A DNA stretch of 64,000 nucleotides from Bradyrhizobium sp. ARR65 (GCF_000472385.1 NZ_AWZU01000007.1:1-64000), one strand, 5' to 3'; positions 37,310 through 47,071 are shown, counted from the stretch's first letter. Notes: generated by a model not told the origin, from the sequence alone. A program made the numbers and translations.

Positions 37310-38517
37310 CGCACTTTGGTCCAGGGCACGACCGACATGCCCGGCCCGATCGCCACGTCGCTCGGCCATTGATCGACGACGATCTTCACCGGCACGCGCT
37401 GCACCACCTTGACGTAGTTGCCGGTGGCGTTTTCGGCGGGCAGCAGGCTGAACGCCGTGCCGGAGCCGGGCTGCATCGAATCCACATGACCGGTCAGCTT
37501 GCGGTTCGGATAGGCGTCGATGGTGAACTCGACCGGCTGGCCCGGGCGCATGTCTCTTAGCTGCGTTTCCTTATAATTCGCGACGATCCAGATATCGTCC
37601 GGCACGAACATCATCAGGCTCTGTCCCGCTGTGGCGAACGTTCCGACCGCGCCGGTGAGCCTCACCACACGCCCGGACTGGGCCGCCTTCACCTCGGTGT
37701 ATTGAAGATTGAGCTTCGCCTGATCGAGCTGGGCCTGCGCTTGCTGCAGGTTGGCGCGGGCACTTTCGAGCTGTGCTTGAAGCGTCTTGATGCCGAGTTC
37801 GGCCGCGATCAACCCGGCCTTGGCGCGCGCCGTGTTGGCCTGCTGCGACTGCAGGTCGGAGCGCGTCTGCTGCTCGCGCTGCACAGTGCCGGCGCCCTTT
37901 TTGACCAGGTCCAGCGCGCGGTTCTCCTCCTGCTGCGCGAATTGCAGTTGCGCCTGGGCTTGATCGAGCTGGGCCTTGGCCTGGTTGATCTGCTCGCGCT
38001 GGCTGTCGATCTGCGCCTGGATATTGTCGATATTGGCCTGGGCCACCGCGACCTGCGCTTGGCTTTGGTCGAGCGCGTTCTTGTAGTCGCGATCGTCGAT
38101 CCGGGCCAGCAGGTCACCGGCATTGACATGCTGGTTGTCGGTCACGGGAACAGCGGTGACATAGCCGCCAACCTTCGGCGCGACAGAAAAGCTCCGCGCG
38201 GCGATGAAGGCGTCGTCGGTCGACTCGTAGTTGCGCACATTGAGCCAATAGGCGGTGCCGCCAATCAGCGCGACCAGGAACAGAATGGCCGCGACGGATA
38301 CGGCGATCCAGTGCTCGCGCAACCGGTCGCGCAGCGAAGGCGGCGCCTTGTCGCCCGCATCACGCGGGCCATCGCCTGTTTTTCGATTCTGCTCTCGCGC
38401 GGGCGGCTGATCGGAACGGCGCTCAAGCTGCTCCGGCCTTTCCGCCGATGGCCCACGCTCTTTTGCGTGCGCATCCAATTCCGTCACCTCGGGCGGTGGT
38501 TGATGGCATCCCTGCAC
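37306..38517 (-). CDS. EmrA/HlyD-type membrane fusion protein, second system
   Basis: 403 aa: a charged, proline-rich cytoplasmic N-terminus of about 70 residues, one membrane helix at about 71-93, then a long Gln/Ala-rich coiled coil (about 160-290) and the barrel domain ending VVQRVPVKIVVDQ. Its coiled coil is clearly longer than that of the protein at 31468. It partners the MFS transporter overlapping its stop. Confidence 0.88.
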   Translation of the reverse strand: MQGCHQPPPEVTELDAHAKERGPSAERPEQLERRSDQPPAREQNRKTGDGPRDAGDKAPPSLRDRLREHWIAVSVAAILFLVALIGGTAYWLNVRNYESTDDAFIAARSFSVAPKVGGYVTAVPVTDNQHVNAGDLLARIDDRDYKNALDQSQAQVAVAQANIDNIQAQIDSQREQINQAKAQLDQAQAQLQFAQQEENRALDLVKKGAGTVQREQQTRSDLQSQQANTARAKAGLIAAELGIKTLQAQLESARANLQQAQAQLDQAKLNLQYTEVKAAQSGRVVRLTGAVGTFATAGQSLMMFVPDDIWIVANYKETQLRDMRPGQPVEFTIDAYPNRKLTGHVDSMQPGSGTAFSLLPAENATGNYVKVVQRVPVKIVVDQWPSDVAIGPGMSVVPWTKVR

Positions 38518-38592
38518 CTCAACCGCTCAGGGCCTAATTGCAACTGCGAAACATGGTTCCCCCAAAGGTGGACGATTGATCGAAATGGTGAC

Positions 38593-38617
38593 GGAACTGC
38601 CTTCCAAAGCCATCGTT
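38593..38617 (+). promoter_or_regulatory. Perfect EcfG-type promoter before the ThDP enzyme
   Basis: GGAAC (38593-38597), exactly 16 nt, and CGTT (38614-38617), 36 nt before the start codon. It matches the alphaproteobacterial general stress promoter consensus. Confidence 0.65.
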
Positions 38618-38652
38618 GAGCCGCTGTCATCCCTGCAAAGCGAGCTCATACA

Positions 38653-40440
38653 ATGTCTCAGACCGTCGGCGACTTTCTTGTTCAACGGCTGCACGAATGG
38701 GGCGTGCGGCACATGTTTGGTTATCCCGGTGACGGCATCAATGGCGTGTTCGGCGCGCTCAATCGCGCCAACGGCAAGATCCGTTTCATTCAGACCCGCC
38801 ACGAGGAAATGGCGGCCTTCATGGCCTCCGCTTACGCGAAATTCACCGGACGGCTCGGCGTCTGCATCGCAACGTCAGGGCCGGGCGCGTCTCACCTCAT
38901 CACCGGTCTCTACGATGCACTGCTGGATCACCAGCCGGTGCTCGCCATCGCCGGACAACAGGCGCGCAATGCGCTGGGCGGACAATATCAGCAGGAACTC
39001 GACCTCTGCTCGATGTTCAAGGACGTCGCAGGCGCCTACGTCGAGCAGGCCGCCTCTCCCGCCCAGGTCCGCCACCTGATCGATCGCGCCGCACGCATCG
39101 CGCTCGCGCGCCGTGCCCCGACCACGATCGTGCTGCCCAACGACCTCCAGGACGAGACCTACAGCGATCCGCCTCGTGCACATGGCACACTGCGATCGGG
39201 CATCGGCTATAGCATGCCGAAGATCAGGCCGAGCGACGACGATCTCGACCGCGCCGCTGATGTCCTCAACGCCGGCAAGAAGGTTGCCGTGCTGGTCGGC
39301 GCCGGCGCGCTTGGCGCCACCGACGAAGTCATCGCGGTTGCCGATTGCCTCGCCGCCGGCTGCGCCAAGGCGCTGCTGGGCAAGGCCGTCCTGCCGGACG
39401 ATCTGCCCTGGGTAACCGGCTGCATCGGCCTGCTCGGAACAGAGCCGAGCTGGAAGCTGATGACCGAATGCGACACGCTGCTGATGATCGGTTCGGGATT
39501 CCCATATTCCGAATTCCTGCCGAAGGAAGGGCAGGCCCGCGGCGTGCAGATCGACATCGATGCCGGCATGCTGTCGATCCGCTACCCCATGGAAGTCGGA
39601 CTTGTCGGCGATGCCGCGGAAACCCTGCGCGCGCTGTTACCGCGACTGAAGCAGAAGTCCGACCGGAGCTGGCGCAACAGCATCGAAGCCAACCTCAAGG
39701 ATTGGTGGAAGACCCTCGAGGAGCGCGCGAAGCAGCCTGCCAACCCGGTGAATCCGCAGCGCGTGGCCTGGGAATTGTCGCCGCTGCTCCCGGACCGCGC
39801 GGTCATCACCAGCGACTCCGGCTCATGCGCGAACTGGTTCGCCCGCGACCTGAAAATGCGGCGCGGCATGAAGGCGTCGCTTTCCGGCGGGCTCGCCTCG
39901 ATGGGCGCAGCCGTTCCCTATGCGATCGCCGCCAAGTTCGCCAATCCCGACCGCCCCGTGATCGCGCTCGTCGGCGATGGCGCCATGCAGATGAACAACA
40001 TGGCCGAGCTGATCACGGTCGCCAAATACTGGCGCGACTGGCCGGATCGCCGCTGGATCGTCTGCGTCTTCAATAATGAAGATCTCAACCAGGTCACCTG
40101 GGAGCAGCGGGTCATGAACGGCGACCCCAAGTTCGAGGCATCGCAGACGATCCCGAATGTTCCCTATTCGCGCTTTGCCGAGATGATCGGACTGCGCGGC
40201 ATCTACGTCGATAATCCCGACTCGCTCGCCTCGGCCTGGCAGCAGGCGCTGGCAAGCGACGTTCCGGTGGTTCTTGAAGTCAAGACCGATCCGGAAGTGC
40301 CGCCGCTGCCGCCGCACATCAAGTTCGAGCAGGCGAAGGCGTTCTCGACCGCGTTGCTGAAGGGCGACCCGAACGAGGCAAGCGTCATTAAGGGGACAGC
40401 GCGACAGGTGCTTGAATCGGTACTGCCCGGCAAAAAGTGA
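38653..40440 (+). CDS. ThDP-dependent enzyme, pyruvate oxidase/dehydrogenase (PoxB) type
   Basis: 595 aa with the three ThDP-enzyme domains. The catalytic Glu is in TRHEEMAAFMASAYAK, and the ThDP/Mg site in VGDGAMQMNNMAEL with FNNEDLNQVTWE. Closest in feel to pyruvate:quinone oxidoreductases that act peripherally at the membrane. No signal peptide, in contrast to the related protein at 59633-61441. The upstream site at 38593 suggests general stress control. Confidence 0.85.
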   Translation: MSQTVGDFLVQRLHEWGVRHMFGYPGDGINGVFGALNRANGKIRFIQTRHEEMAAFMASAYAKFTGRLGVCIATSGPGASHLITGLYDALLDHQPVLAIAGQQARNALGGQYQQELDLCSMFKDVAGAYVEQAASPAQVRHLIDRAARIALARRAPTTIVLPNDLQDETYSDPPRAHGTLRSGIGYSMPKIRPSDDDLDRAADVLNAGKKVAVLVGAGALGATDEVIAVADCLAAGCAKALLGKAVLPDDLPWVTGCIGLLGTEPSWKLMTECDTLLMIGSGFPYSEFLPKEGQARGVQIDIDAGMLSIRYPMEVGLVGDAAETLRALLPRLKQKSDRSWRNSIEANLKDWWKTLEERAKQPANPVNPQRVAWELSPLLPDRAVITSDSGSCANWFARDLKMRRGMKASLSGGLASMGAAVPYAIAAKFANPDRPVIALVGDGAMQMNNMAELITVAKYWRDWPDRRWIVCVFNNEDLNQVTWEQRVMNGDPKFEASQTIPNVPYSRFAEMIGLRGIYVDNPDSLASAWQQALASDVPVVLEVKTDPEVPPLPPHIKFEQAKAFSTALLKGDPNEASVIKGTARQVLESVLPGKK

Positions 40441-40463
40441 AGCGAGAGGCAAAGGGAACGCTC

Positions 40464-40493
40464 GAATGACCGGCGCGAAAATGCCGGTCATTC
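40464..40493. terminator. Bidirectional terminator between convergent genes
   Basis: GAATGACCGGC (40464-40474) and GCCGGTCATTC (40483-40493) form an 11-bp perfect stem with an 8-nt loop, midway between the ThDP gene and the cytochrome gene. T-runs are weak on both sides. Confidence 0.6.
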
Positions 40494-40500
40494 CGTCTCT

Positions 40501-41727
40501 TCATTCCGTTTTCGCAAGCGTTGCGCGCATCCTGTGCACCTGCTCTGCAGTGACCGCGGGTGCGTGGGCGAAATGATTGCGCACGTAGGTCGCAACCGCC
40601 GCGACCTGCTCGTCATCAAGCTGCCAGCCGAAGGCCGGCATGCCGGGTCCGGTCGGTTCGCGATCGGTGGCGACGGTTGGCGTTCCCTGCAGAATCACAC
40701 GCAACACCGTGGTGGGGTCTGGCGTCGCAACGGTGGCGGCATCGGAGAGCCTCGGAAACAGGTTCGGGATTCCCTGACCGTCCTGGCGGTGGCAAGCCGC
40801 ACAGAGATCCTGGAAGATCGCGCCGCCGGCGGTGAGCACGTTCTGGTCAACCGAGCCCGGCCCCGGAGACGCCGCGCCCTGAATGTCTTTCAAATACACC
40901 GCCATCGCTCGTACGTCCTCGTCGGTCATGTTCGAGGTCGAGAGCTGAACGACCTCCGCCATCAGGCCGGCGGCGGCGGCATATTTGTTGTGGCCGGTTT
41001 TCAGATATTCGGCGATGTCATCGACCGACCAATTGCCGAGCGGCCCCTGTCCGCTGGTGATGTCGGGCGCGACCCAGCCCTGCAAGGTGTAACCGCGCAG
41101 CGCGTCCGATTTCTTGTCTCCGCCGAGCAGAGTCTTCGGCGTATGACAGGCTCCGCAATGCGCCGGTCCTTCCACGAGATAGGCGCCGCGATTCCACTCC
41201 GCCGATTTCGAAGGGTCCGGGTGAAACTCGCCGGGTTTGAAATAAAGCCTGTCCCACACGATCATGGAGGACCGCAGATTGAACGGGAACGGCAGCGCGT
41301 CCGACATCACCGCATTGTGGACCGGCGGGACCGTGCTGAGATAAGCGCGGATGGCCTTCACGTCCTCGCGTGACATGCGGCTGTAATAGGGAAACGGCAT
41401 TGCCGGGTAGAGCCGCGCTCCACCGCGCTGCCGCCCTGCTCGCACCGCAGCGTCGAACTCCTCGTCGGTCCATGTGCCGATGCCGGTGTCGCGGTCGGGC
41501 GTGATGTTCGGGGAAACCAAGTTGCCGAACGGCGTCTCAATCGGCCGTCCGCCGGCAAAGGGCTGATTGCTGCCGGGAACGGTGTGGCAACTGGCGCAAT
41601 CCGCCGCATTGGCCAGATAGCGGCCGCGCTCGATTTCGGCGAAATCCTGCAGGCCGGCGCTGCGGCTCGCGCCGACACTTGCGGTAAGCGCAAGCAAGGC
41701 GATCGCAATCGTCGACCGCTTACGCAT
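40501..41727 (-). CDS. Tri-haem cytochrome c subunit of GMC dehydrogenase, second copy
   Basis: 408 aa with a signal peptide (ending about ASRSAGLQD) and three CxxCH sites (CASCH, CGACH, CAACH). It is homologous throughout to the protein at 356-1606, but has its intact native C-terminus (MRATLAKTE). It overlaps the GMC stop by 8 nt. It transfers electrons from the dehydrogenase to quinone. Confidence 0.9.
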   Translation of the reverse strand: MRKRSTIAIALLALTASVGASRSAGLQDFAEIERGRYLANAADCASCHTVPGSNQPFAGGRPIETPFGNLVSPNITPDRDTGIGTWTDEEFDAAVRAGRQRGGARLYPAMPFPYYSRMSREDVKAIRAYLSTVPPVHNAVMSDALPFPFNLRSSMIVWDRLYFKPGEFHPDPSKSAEWNRGAYLVEGPAHCGACHTPKTLLGGDKKSDALRGYTLQGWVAPDITSGQGPLGNWSVDDIAEYLKTGHNKYAAAAGLMAEVVQLSTSNMTDEDVRAMAVYLKDIQGAASPGPGSVDQNVLTAGGAIFQDLCAACHRQDGQGIPNLFPRLSDAATVATPDPTTVLRVILQGTPTVATDREPTGPGMPAFGWQLDDEQVAAVATYVRNHFAHAPAVTAEQVHRMRATLAKTE

Positions 41728-43498
41728 TGATCAACTGCCCGGGATTTTTCAGATAGTGGGTGCGAATGGCATTCGCCGCCCAGAAGGCAAGGGCCGCGAG
41801 CGTGCCGGTCGGATTGTAGCCGGCATTTTGCGGAAAACCGCTGGCGCCGGTCACGAACAGGTTTGGCACATCCCAGCACTGCAGATAGCGGTTGATGGCG
41901 CTGGTGTTGCGATCGGTGCCCATGATAGCGCCGCCGCACAGATGGGTCGTTTGATATTGCGTGACGTCGTAGGGCCCCTTGCGATAGTGCTTGACCACCT
42001 GCTTGGCGCCCATCGCCTGGAAGATTTCCGCAAATTTGTCGGTCAGGAATGCGTTCTGCTTGATCTCGTTGTCATGGAAATCCATCGTGATGCGCGCCAG
42101 CGGTCGGCCGAAGCGATCCTTGTAGGTGGGATCGAGATCCATATAGACGTCGCGATAGCTGTACATGCTGCCGTGCACGCCAGTGCCCGGCTTCAGCGCG
42201 CTCAGGTAATTTTCCTTCACAGCCTTCTTCCACGCAGCCCCCCAGCGCGGCGTGCCCGGCGGCACCGGCGTCGTCTCGATGGGCCGGCCGTTGGTCTGCA
42301 CCTGGCCCATGTAAGCGCCGCCGACGAAGCCGTGCGGCCCGTGATCGAAATTGTCGCCGTTGAACTCGTCGATGCACATCCCGATCGCGCCGGATGCGAT
42401 GAAGGGGTTGAAGATGAACTTGCCGGGCTCGAAGAAGCTGTCGACGCTCGAGATCGTCTGGTGGGAAAAATTACGCCCGATCACGCCGGCGTTGGCGACG
42501 GGATCGTAGGGCTTGCCGATGCCCGAGAGCAGCAAGAGCTGCACATTGAAGATGGTATAGGCCGAGAGAATGACGAGATCGGCCGGTTGCTCCCATTCGT
42601 TGCCCTCTGCATCGACGAAGGTGACGCCGGTCGCGCGCTTGCCGGTGCCATCGAGGTTGATGCGGGTGACCTCGCTATTGTCGCGCGCTGAAAAGGTCGG
42701 CTTGCGCAACAGCGCGGGCAGGATCGTCGTCTGCGGCGATGCCTTGGAATAATTGCCGCAGCCGAACCATTCGCAGAAGCCGCAGAAGGTACACGGGCCA
42801 AGCCGGACGCCGAGCGGATTTTGATAGGGTCGCGACAGATTTCCCGAGGGCTGCGGAAATGGCTTATAGCCGAGATCGCGCGCAGCTTTCGCGAAGAGCG
42901 TGTGGCTGAACGGCTGATCCTGGGGCGGCGTGGGATAGGGGCGCGAGCGCGGGCCCTCAAAGGGATTGCCGCCATCGATGATCTTTCCCTTGATGTTGCC
43001 GGCCTGCCCCGATGTGCCACAGAGATATTCGAAGCGATCGTAATAGGGCTCGATCTCGTCGTAAGTGACGCCCCAATCCTGGATGGTCATGTCCTCAGGC
43101 AGGAAGCCGGCGCCATAGCGCTGGGTCAGATGCGTGCGCAGCACGAAGTCGGACGGCAAGAACCGCCAGGTCTCGGCGTTCCAATGCACGCCACCGCCTC
43201 CGACGCCGTTGGGCGGCATGAACGCGCCCCAGGTGCGGATCGGCAGCGCCGTCTGATCCATCTTGTTGCGAAACGTGAACGTGGTCTGCTCGGGACGCAG
43301 GAAGAGCTCGTGGCGAATCCTGTAGCGCAGTTCGTCGGGCGCGAAGTTGGGCGGGAAATCGGTCGGCGTGTTGCGCCATGGACCGCGCTCGATCGCGATC
43401 ACCTCAAGCCCCGCATCGGCGAGTTCATAGGCCATGATGGACCCGGTCCAGCCGAGCCCTATGATTGCCACGTCCTTTGCCGGCAGCTTGCGGGCCAT
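41720..43498 (-). CDS. GMC-family FAD dehydrogenase, catalytic subunit, second copy
   Basis: 592 aa, closely similar in layout to the subunit at 1603-3366: IIGLGWTGSIMAYELADAG for FAD, a cysteine cluster (CTFCGFCEWFGC) and QNAGYNPTGTLAALAFW near the end. The ATG at 43498 follows the gamma stop by 8 nt; the frame is open to 43591. Export presumably through the gamma subunit Tat signal. Confidence 0.88.
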   Translation of the reverse strand: MARKLPAKDVAIIGLGWTGSIMAYELADAGLEVIAIERGPWRNTPTDFPPNFAPDELRYRIRHELFLRPEQTTFTFRNKMDQTALPIRTWGAFMPPNGVGGGGVHWNAETWRFLPSDFVLRTHLTQRYGAGFLPEDMTIQDWGVTYDEIEPYYDRFEYLCGTSGQAGNIKGKIIDGGNPFEGPRSRPYPTPPQDQPFSHTLFAKAARDLGYKPFPQPSGNLSRPYQNPLGVRLGPCTFCGFCEWFGCGNYSKASPQTTILPALLRKPTFSARDNSEVTRINLDGTGKRATGVTFVDAEGNEWEQPADLVILSAYTIFNVQLLLLSGIGKPYDPVANAGVIGRNFSHQTISSVDSFFEPGKFIFNPFIASGAIGMCIDEFNGDNFDHGPHGFVGGAYMGQVQTNGRPIETTPVPPGTPRWGAAWKKAVKENYLSALKPGTGVHGSMYSYRDVYMDLDPTYKDRFGRPLARITMDFHDNEIKQNAFLTDKFAEIFQAMGAKQVVKHYRKGPYDVTQYQTTHLCGGAIMGTDRNTSAINRYLQCWDVPNLFVTGASGFPQNAGYNPTGTLAALAFWAANAIRTHYLKNPGQLINA

Positions 43499-43506
43499 TG
43501 CAGCAT

Positions 43507-44235
43507 TCAGCCTTTGCGTGGGGTCCAGTCGCTTCGCCCGCCGATGCCGACAGGCGGGTAAGGATAACGCTCGTTGTGACGGTTGACCCAATCACGGTAG
43601 TCGTAACGAATTCCCGGAAATCCAATCATCTTCCAGCCGGCCATGTCGCGATTGCCGCCGTGGATCGGATCGGAGAAAAACCCTTCAGGAACATTTTGCA
43701 GAAGCGCGCTGAAGAAGCCCTCGGCATCGACCTCGTCGAACTTGATCTTGCCGGCTTCGATTTGCTTCAGGACATCATCCTGCTCGTCGGTGGAAAGGTC
43801 CGCAAATGCCTTGCCGCCGCGGTTGACCTTGCAATATGTGTCGAGCGCGGCCAATCCCTTGCGGTACAGCTCAGCGGGCGTCAGCGACGACTGCGGGCCC
43901 TGCTCCTTCGTACCCTTGATGAAGGGGCCGAGCATGTAGAGGCCTTCGGACGATCCGTACGGTCCCTTCAATTGCCGGTCGATGAAGACCGCACAGCCCG
44001 CGTCTTTTCCGCCTGGTGTCTCCGGATCGGGCGGAATGATGCGATCGACGATCGCTTCCATCGTCCTCGCCTCGTCCGCGGTAAAGAATTGCCATGGACC
44101 CGGTCGTTCCATTTGCGGCGCCGACGACGGGAAGGGGTCCCAAGGCATGTCGTTACGGATGACGGTCGCGCGCGTCAGCGACGTTCCGGCAAGCCAAATC
44201 GCTGTCGAGAGCAGGAATTTGCGGCGATGGATCAT
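43507..44235 (-). CDS. Gluconate 2-dehydrogenase subunit 3-like (gamma) protein, second copy
   Basis: 242 aa. A Tat signal (HRRKFLLSTAIWLAGTSLT) is at the very N-terminus when the ATG at 44235 is used. The body keeps FFTADEARTMEAIVDRIIPP and PIHGGNRDMAGWKMIGFPG, as in the copy at 3366-4157. First gene of this gamma-GMC-cytochrome operon, 71 nt after the PPC gene. Confidence 0.85.
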   Translation of the reverse strand: MIHRRKFLLSTAIWLAGTSLTRATVIRNDMPWDPFPSSAPQMERPGPWQFFTADEARTMEAIVDRIIPPDPETPGGKDAGCAVFIDRQLKGPYGSSEGLYMLGPFIKGTKEQGPQSSLTPAELYRKGLAALDTYCKVNRGGKAFADLSTDEQDDVLKQIEAGKIKFDEVDAEGFFSALLQNVPEGFFSDPIHGGNRDMAGWKMIGFPGIRYDYRDWVNRHNERYPYPPVGIGGRSDWTPRKG

Positions 44236-44306
44236 GTAGCGGCCCAATGACCCGCCAACGCGAGGCAACGTACAATGGTTCCTACGGCCCCAATGCGCCC
44301 CGATCT

Positions 44307-44741
44307 CTATATGTTGATTAAAGCGATGCCGAGATCGGCACGCTTCTTGCGGCGCAGATATTGCACAGTTTCCCTGATGGTAACTTCAAGCGTCGGCCGC
44401 ACCATGCCCGATATCAAATGGCCGCCTCGGACGCGGCCGTCGCGCAATCCCAGCACGGCATGAAGATGCAGGCTTGCGTTGCCGTCATCACCTTCGGCGA
44501 CATCACCCAGGAGACTGAGAACCTCGCATTGCTCGTCGACGGCGATCGGCCTATAGGTCCTGGCTTCGAGATCGAACCATCCGAGGTCGGCCTGCTCAAA
44601 CGCTCCGATTGCCGCGACGGACGCGCCCGTGATGCGCTCCTTGTTCGCGAAATCCGCAATGGCCTTGAGTGCTTCCTCGCCCTGGTCAAGGATCAGGACA
44701 AATACCCGTTCGGGCCCCTCAACAACGGATTGAGCGCGCAT
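44307..44741 (-). CDS. PPC (DUF296) domain protein
   Basis: 144-aa single-domain protein of the plants-and-prokaryotes-conserved (PPC/DUF296) family: the fold motif FVLILDQGEEALKAIADFAN and the metal-ligand histidines in LHLHAVLGLRDG and GGHLISGMV. The start at 44741 has GGGA 9 nt ahead. A perfect EcfG-type site stands 35 nt upstream, and the GMC operon follows in the same direction. Confidence 0.82.
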   Translation of the reverse strand: MRAQSVVEGPERVFVLILDQGEEALKAIADFANKERITGASVAAIGAFEQADLGWFDLEARTYRPIAVDEQCEVLSLLGDVAEGDDGNASLHLHAVLGLRDGRVRGGHLISGMVRPTLEVTIRETVQYLRRKKRADLGIALINI

Positions 44742-44775
44742 CTTGGAAATCCCAATGGCGAAATTGACCGATAGT

Positions 44776-44800
44776 AACGAAGGCACGGTCGCGCCGTTCC
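44776..44800 (-). promoter_or_regulatory. Perfect EcfG-type promoter before the PPC gene
   Basis: On the minus strand GGAAC (44800-44796), 16 nt, and CGTT (44779-44776), 35 nt before the ATG at 44741. Confidence 0.65.
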
Positions 44801-44821
44801 TACCAAGTGCGAGGCGGAAGA

Positions 44822-46171
44822 TCATGTCGATTTGTTTCGCCGCAGCGGAAACGCAATCTCGCAGTGGTAGCCGCTCGGCTCGAAGGCCTGTGTCACCTCG
44901 GCGCCGAGATCGTATTGCAACATTTGCTGCAGCAGGATCGAACCGAACCCTTCTCGTGCCTGTTTCACGGGCCGGCCTGCCATTCCACTCTCCTTCCAGT
45001 GCAGGCACAGCCACTCGCTATCGGCCCGCTGCTGCGTCCACCAAGTGACCTCGATGCGTCCGCGCTGGGCGGTAAAGGCGCCGTGCTTGACCGCGTTGGT
45101 TGCGAGTTCGTGGATCGCCAGCCCAATGTTCTCGGCGGCCTTGGGATTTAAGTACACCTGAGGCCCGCTCAGCTCGAATTGCTCGCCCTCGCGGGCCGCG
45201 CATGCACACAACTCGTCAGAGAGCAACGCAGCGAGGTCGAAGCCGGCAAGCGGATCGCGGGCGACCGCGAGCTGGACGCGCGATATCGCGCCGATTCGTC
45301 CATCCAGATGATTGGCGAAATCCTCGATCGTCTCGCTGGTTTCCGCCGTGCGCCGAACGACGGATCGAATCACGGCCAACGTATTGCGCATCCGGTGCTG
45401 CAATTCGCTCAAGAGCCGCGCGCTCTGATCTTCATCGACCTTGGTCGGCGCGACTTTGGGGCTATTGCTGCTGATGCGCCGTATTGTTTCCTGCGCGCGT
45501 TGGGCTTCGTTCGCGTCCGGCATCAGGGCCGCGAGTTCGGGGTGTTCGCGCATCAAGGCCGTAACGTCGGGCTCGTAGCCGAGATCGGGGTGCGTTTCGG
45601 TCCAATAATGGGCCATGCGAATGAAGGCGAGCAGCACGGTGACCAGTTCGAGCTTGGTGTCGCCCCAGGCGTTGCGAATGGCGAGCCGGGCCCGCTCGGA
45701 CTGGCGGGGCGCAACGAACAAGACGCTCGCCGCGTCGAACAGATCAGCTTCCATCTGCGAGCGCGGAGCGGGACTTTCCGCGGGCTGACGCAGTGCTTCC
45801 AAGCGCGCCAGTGCCCGGTCGAGTGTTCCGGCATTCGGCAGGGGACGGGCCAAGAGCTCGCCGGCCTCTTGAATGGTCTCCGGGGTCGCCCTTGCGTCGC
45901 CTGCGGGTCGCCCCCTCCCCAGCAGAAAGCCGACGTGCCGCGCGAGGCAGTAAGGCGCTCCGCAGAAGCGGGAGAGATAGACGAATAGACGCTCCTTCAG
46001 CAGCGACGGCAAAGGATTGTCGAGATAGGCGGATTTGCCAAAGGTCCAGATCTCTTCGATCAAACCGGGCGCTGCAGGCGCGGAACGGAAAAGATTCGGC
46101 AGCAGGCCAAAGCGGTCGGCGATTTCACGTTCGAACGCCGCTCTGCCAACGGTCTCGCCGTCTACCATCAT
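44822..46171 (-). CDS. HWE-type histidine kinase with N-terminal AhpD-like domain
   Basis: 449 aa. Residues about 1-215 look like an AhpD/carboxymuconolactone decarboxylase-type helical domain with a cysteine motif (SRFCGAPYCLARHVGF). Residues about 250-440 are a kinase with the HWE/HisKA_2 H-box ELQHRMRNTLAVIRS and the N-box LAIHELATNAVKHGA. No membrane segment is present, so it is a cytoplasmic sensor, possibly redox-active. HWE kinases are known inputs to PhyR. GAGGAAG precedes the ATG. Confidence 0.85.
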   Translation of the reverse strand: MMVDGETVGRAAFEREIADRFGLLPNLFRSAPAAPGLIEEIWTFGKSAYLDNPLPSLLKERLFVYLSRFCGAPYCLARHVGFLLGRGRPAGDARATPETIQEAGELLARPLPNAGTLDRALARLEALRQPAESPAPRSQMEADLFDAASVLFVAPRQSERARLAIRNAWGDTKLELVTVLLAFIRMAHYWTETHPDLGYEPDVTALMREHPELAALMPDANEAQRAQETIRRISSNSPKVAPTKVDEDQSARLLSELQHRMRNTLAVIRSVVRRTAETSETIEDFANHLDGRIGAISRVQLAVARDPLAGFDLAALLSDELCACAAREGEQFELSGPQVYLNPKAAENIGLAIHELATNAVKHGAFTAQRGRIEVTWWTQQRADSEWLCLHWKESGMAGRPVKQAREGFGSILLQQMLQYDLGAEVTQAFEPSGYHCEIAFPLRRNKST

Positions 46172-46219
46172 CGGCCGTTCTTCCTCGGCGGCTCCATGCC
46201 CGGTCGCACCGAGGCGCCA

Positions 46220-46957
46220 TCAGTCGTTAGCATCAAGCTGGCGTCCCTCGCGCTCCAGATGCAGGTAGTTGGCGTTGAACAGGCCCGCATTCATCAGCCG
46301 CTCCAGGTTGGGCACGACCAGCGTCTTTCCCTTGAGCACAATGAGGCCGGCCGAGCGTAGTTCCTGCAGCGTGCGATTGACATGCACCTTCGAAAGCCCG
46401 GTGGCATCGGCGAGATCTGCCTGGGTCAGAGGAAACTCGCAACTGTCGTCGCGCGTGAGCCCGGCCACCCTCAGGCGAAAGAACAGCTCGCATAGCAGAT
46501 GCGCCATCCGCTCGGACGCGGTGCGCTGGCCGAGATTCATGGTCCACTCACGTTGGATTGCCGCGTTGACCAGGCTCGCCCACCACAGCGCGGCGATGAT
46601 GCGCGGATAGCGCGTGCTGATCTCGTCAAAGAACTCGCGCGACAGGTCAGCAATGTTAACGGACGTTATGGTGCCGATCGAGTGATCCATTTCCCGCAGG
46701 ATGAAAATGTTGAGATCGCAAAGATCGCCCGGCAGGAAGAAGGAGACCACCTGCCGGCGTCCGTCCTCGAGCTGCTTGTAGCGGCAGGCCCATCCCGAAA
46801 GAACCAAATGAACGTCCTTCGGCCTGTCTCCCTCCCGCGCGATGTCCGCGCGCGGCCCGAACTTGCGGACGCGCTCGGAGCCTGCGCGCTCGAGGATGGC
46901 GCGATCGGCCCCGGAGAGCCGCGCGAAATGTTCCAGTTTTCGAATAAGTGAACTCAA
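46220..46957 (-). CDS. Crp/Fnr-family transcriptional regulator
   Basis: 245 aa: cyclic-nucleotide-like beta-roll (REGDRPKDVHLVLSGWACRY) and a C-terminal winged helix (LTQADLADATGLSKVHVNRT). It lacks the N-terminal cysteines of FNR, so it is not an iron-sulfur oxygen sensor of that type. It is 48 nt ahead of the kinase on the same strand. Confidence 0.87.
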   Translation of the reverse strand: MSSLIRKLEHFARLSGADRAILERAGSERVRKFGPRADIAREGDRPKDVHLVLSGWACRYKQLEDGRRQVVSFFLPGDLCDLNIFILREMDHSIGTITSVNIADLSREFFDEISTRYPRIIAALWWASLVNAAIQREWTMNLGQRTASERMAHLLCELFFRLRVAGLTRDDSCEFPLTQADLADATGLSKVHVNRTLQELRSAGLIVLKGKTLVVPNLERLMNAGLFNANYLHLEREGRQLDAND

Positions 46958-46992
46958 GGGTTCGTCTCCCCAAGGGCTAATCCAGCGCGCGG

Positions 46993-47017
46993 GGAACCAA
47001 ATTCAATAACCTATGTT
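46993..47017 (+). promoter_or_regulatory. Near-perfect EcfG-type promoter before the receiver gene
   Basis: GGAAC (46993-46997), 16 nt, TGTT (47014-47017); one base off consensus. It lies 55 nt before the ATG at 47072. Confidence 0.5.
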
Positions 47018-47071
47018 AGTCCTCCGAAATTGAAGTTCCCTGGTCCTATCAATTTCGTGGTTGGATCTTGC

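Noticed and set aside
47030..47071. Upstream start for the receiver at 47030
   Set aside because: The added residues have no receiver homology. The ATG at 47072 precedes the receiver fold directly.
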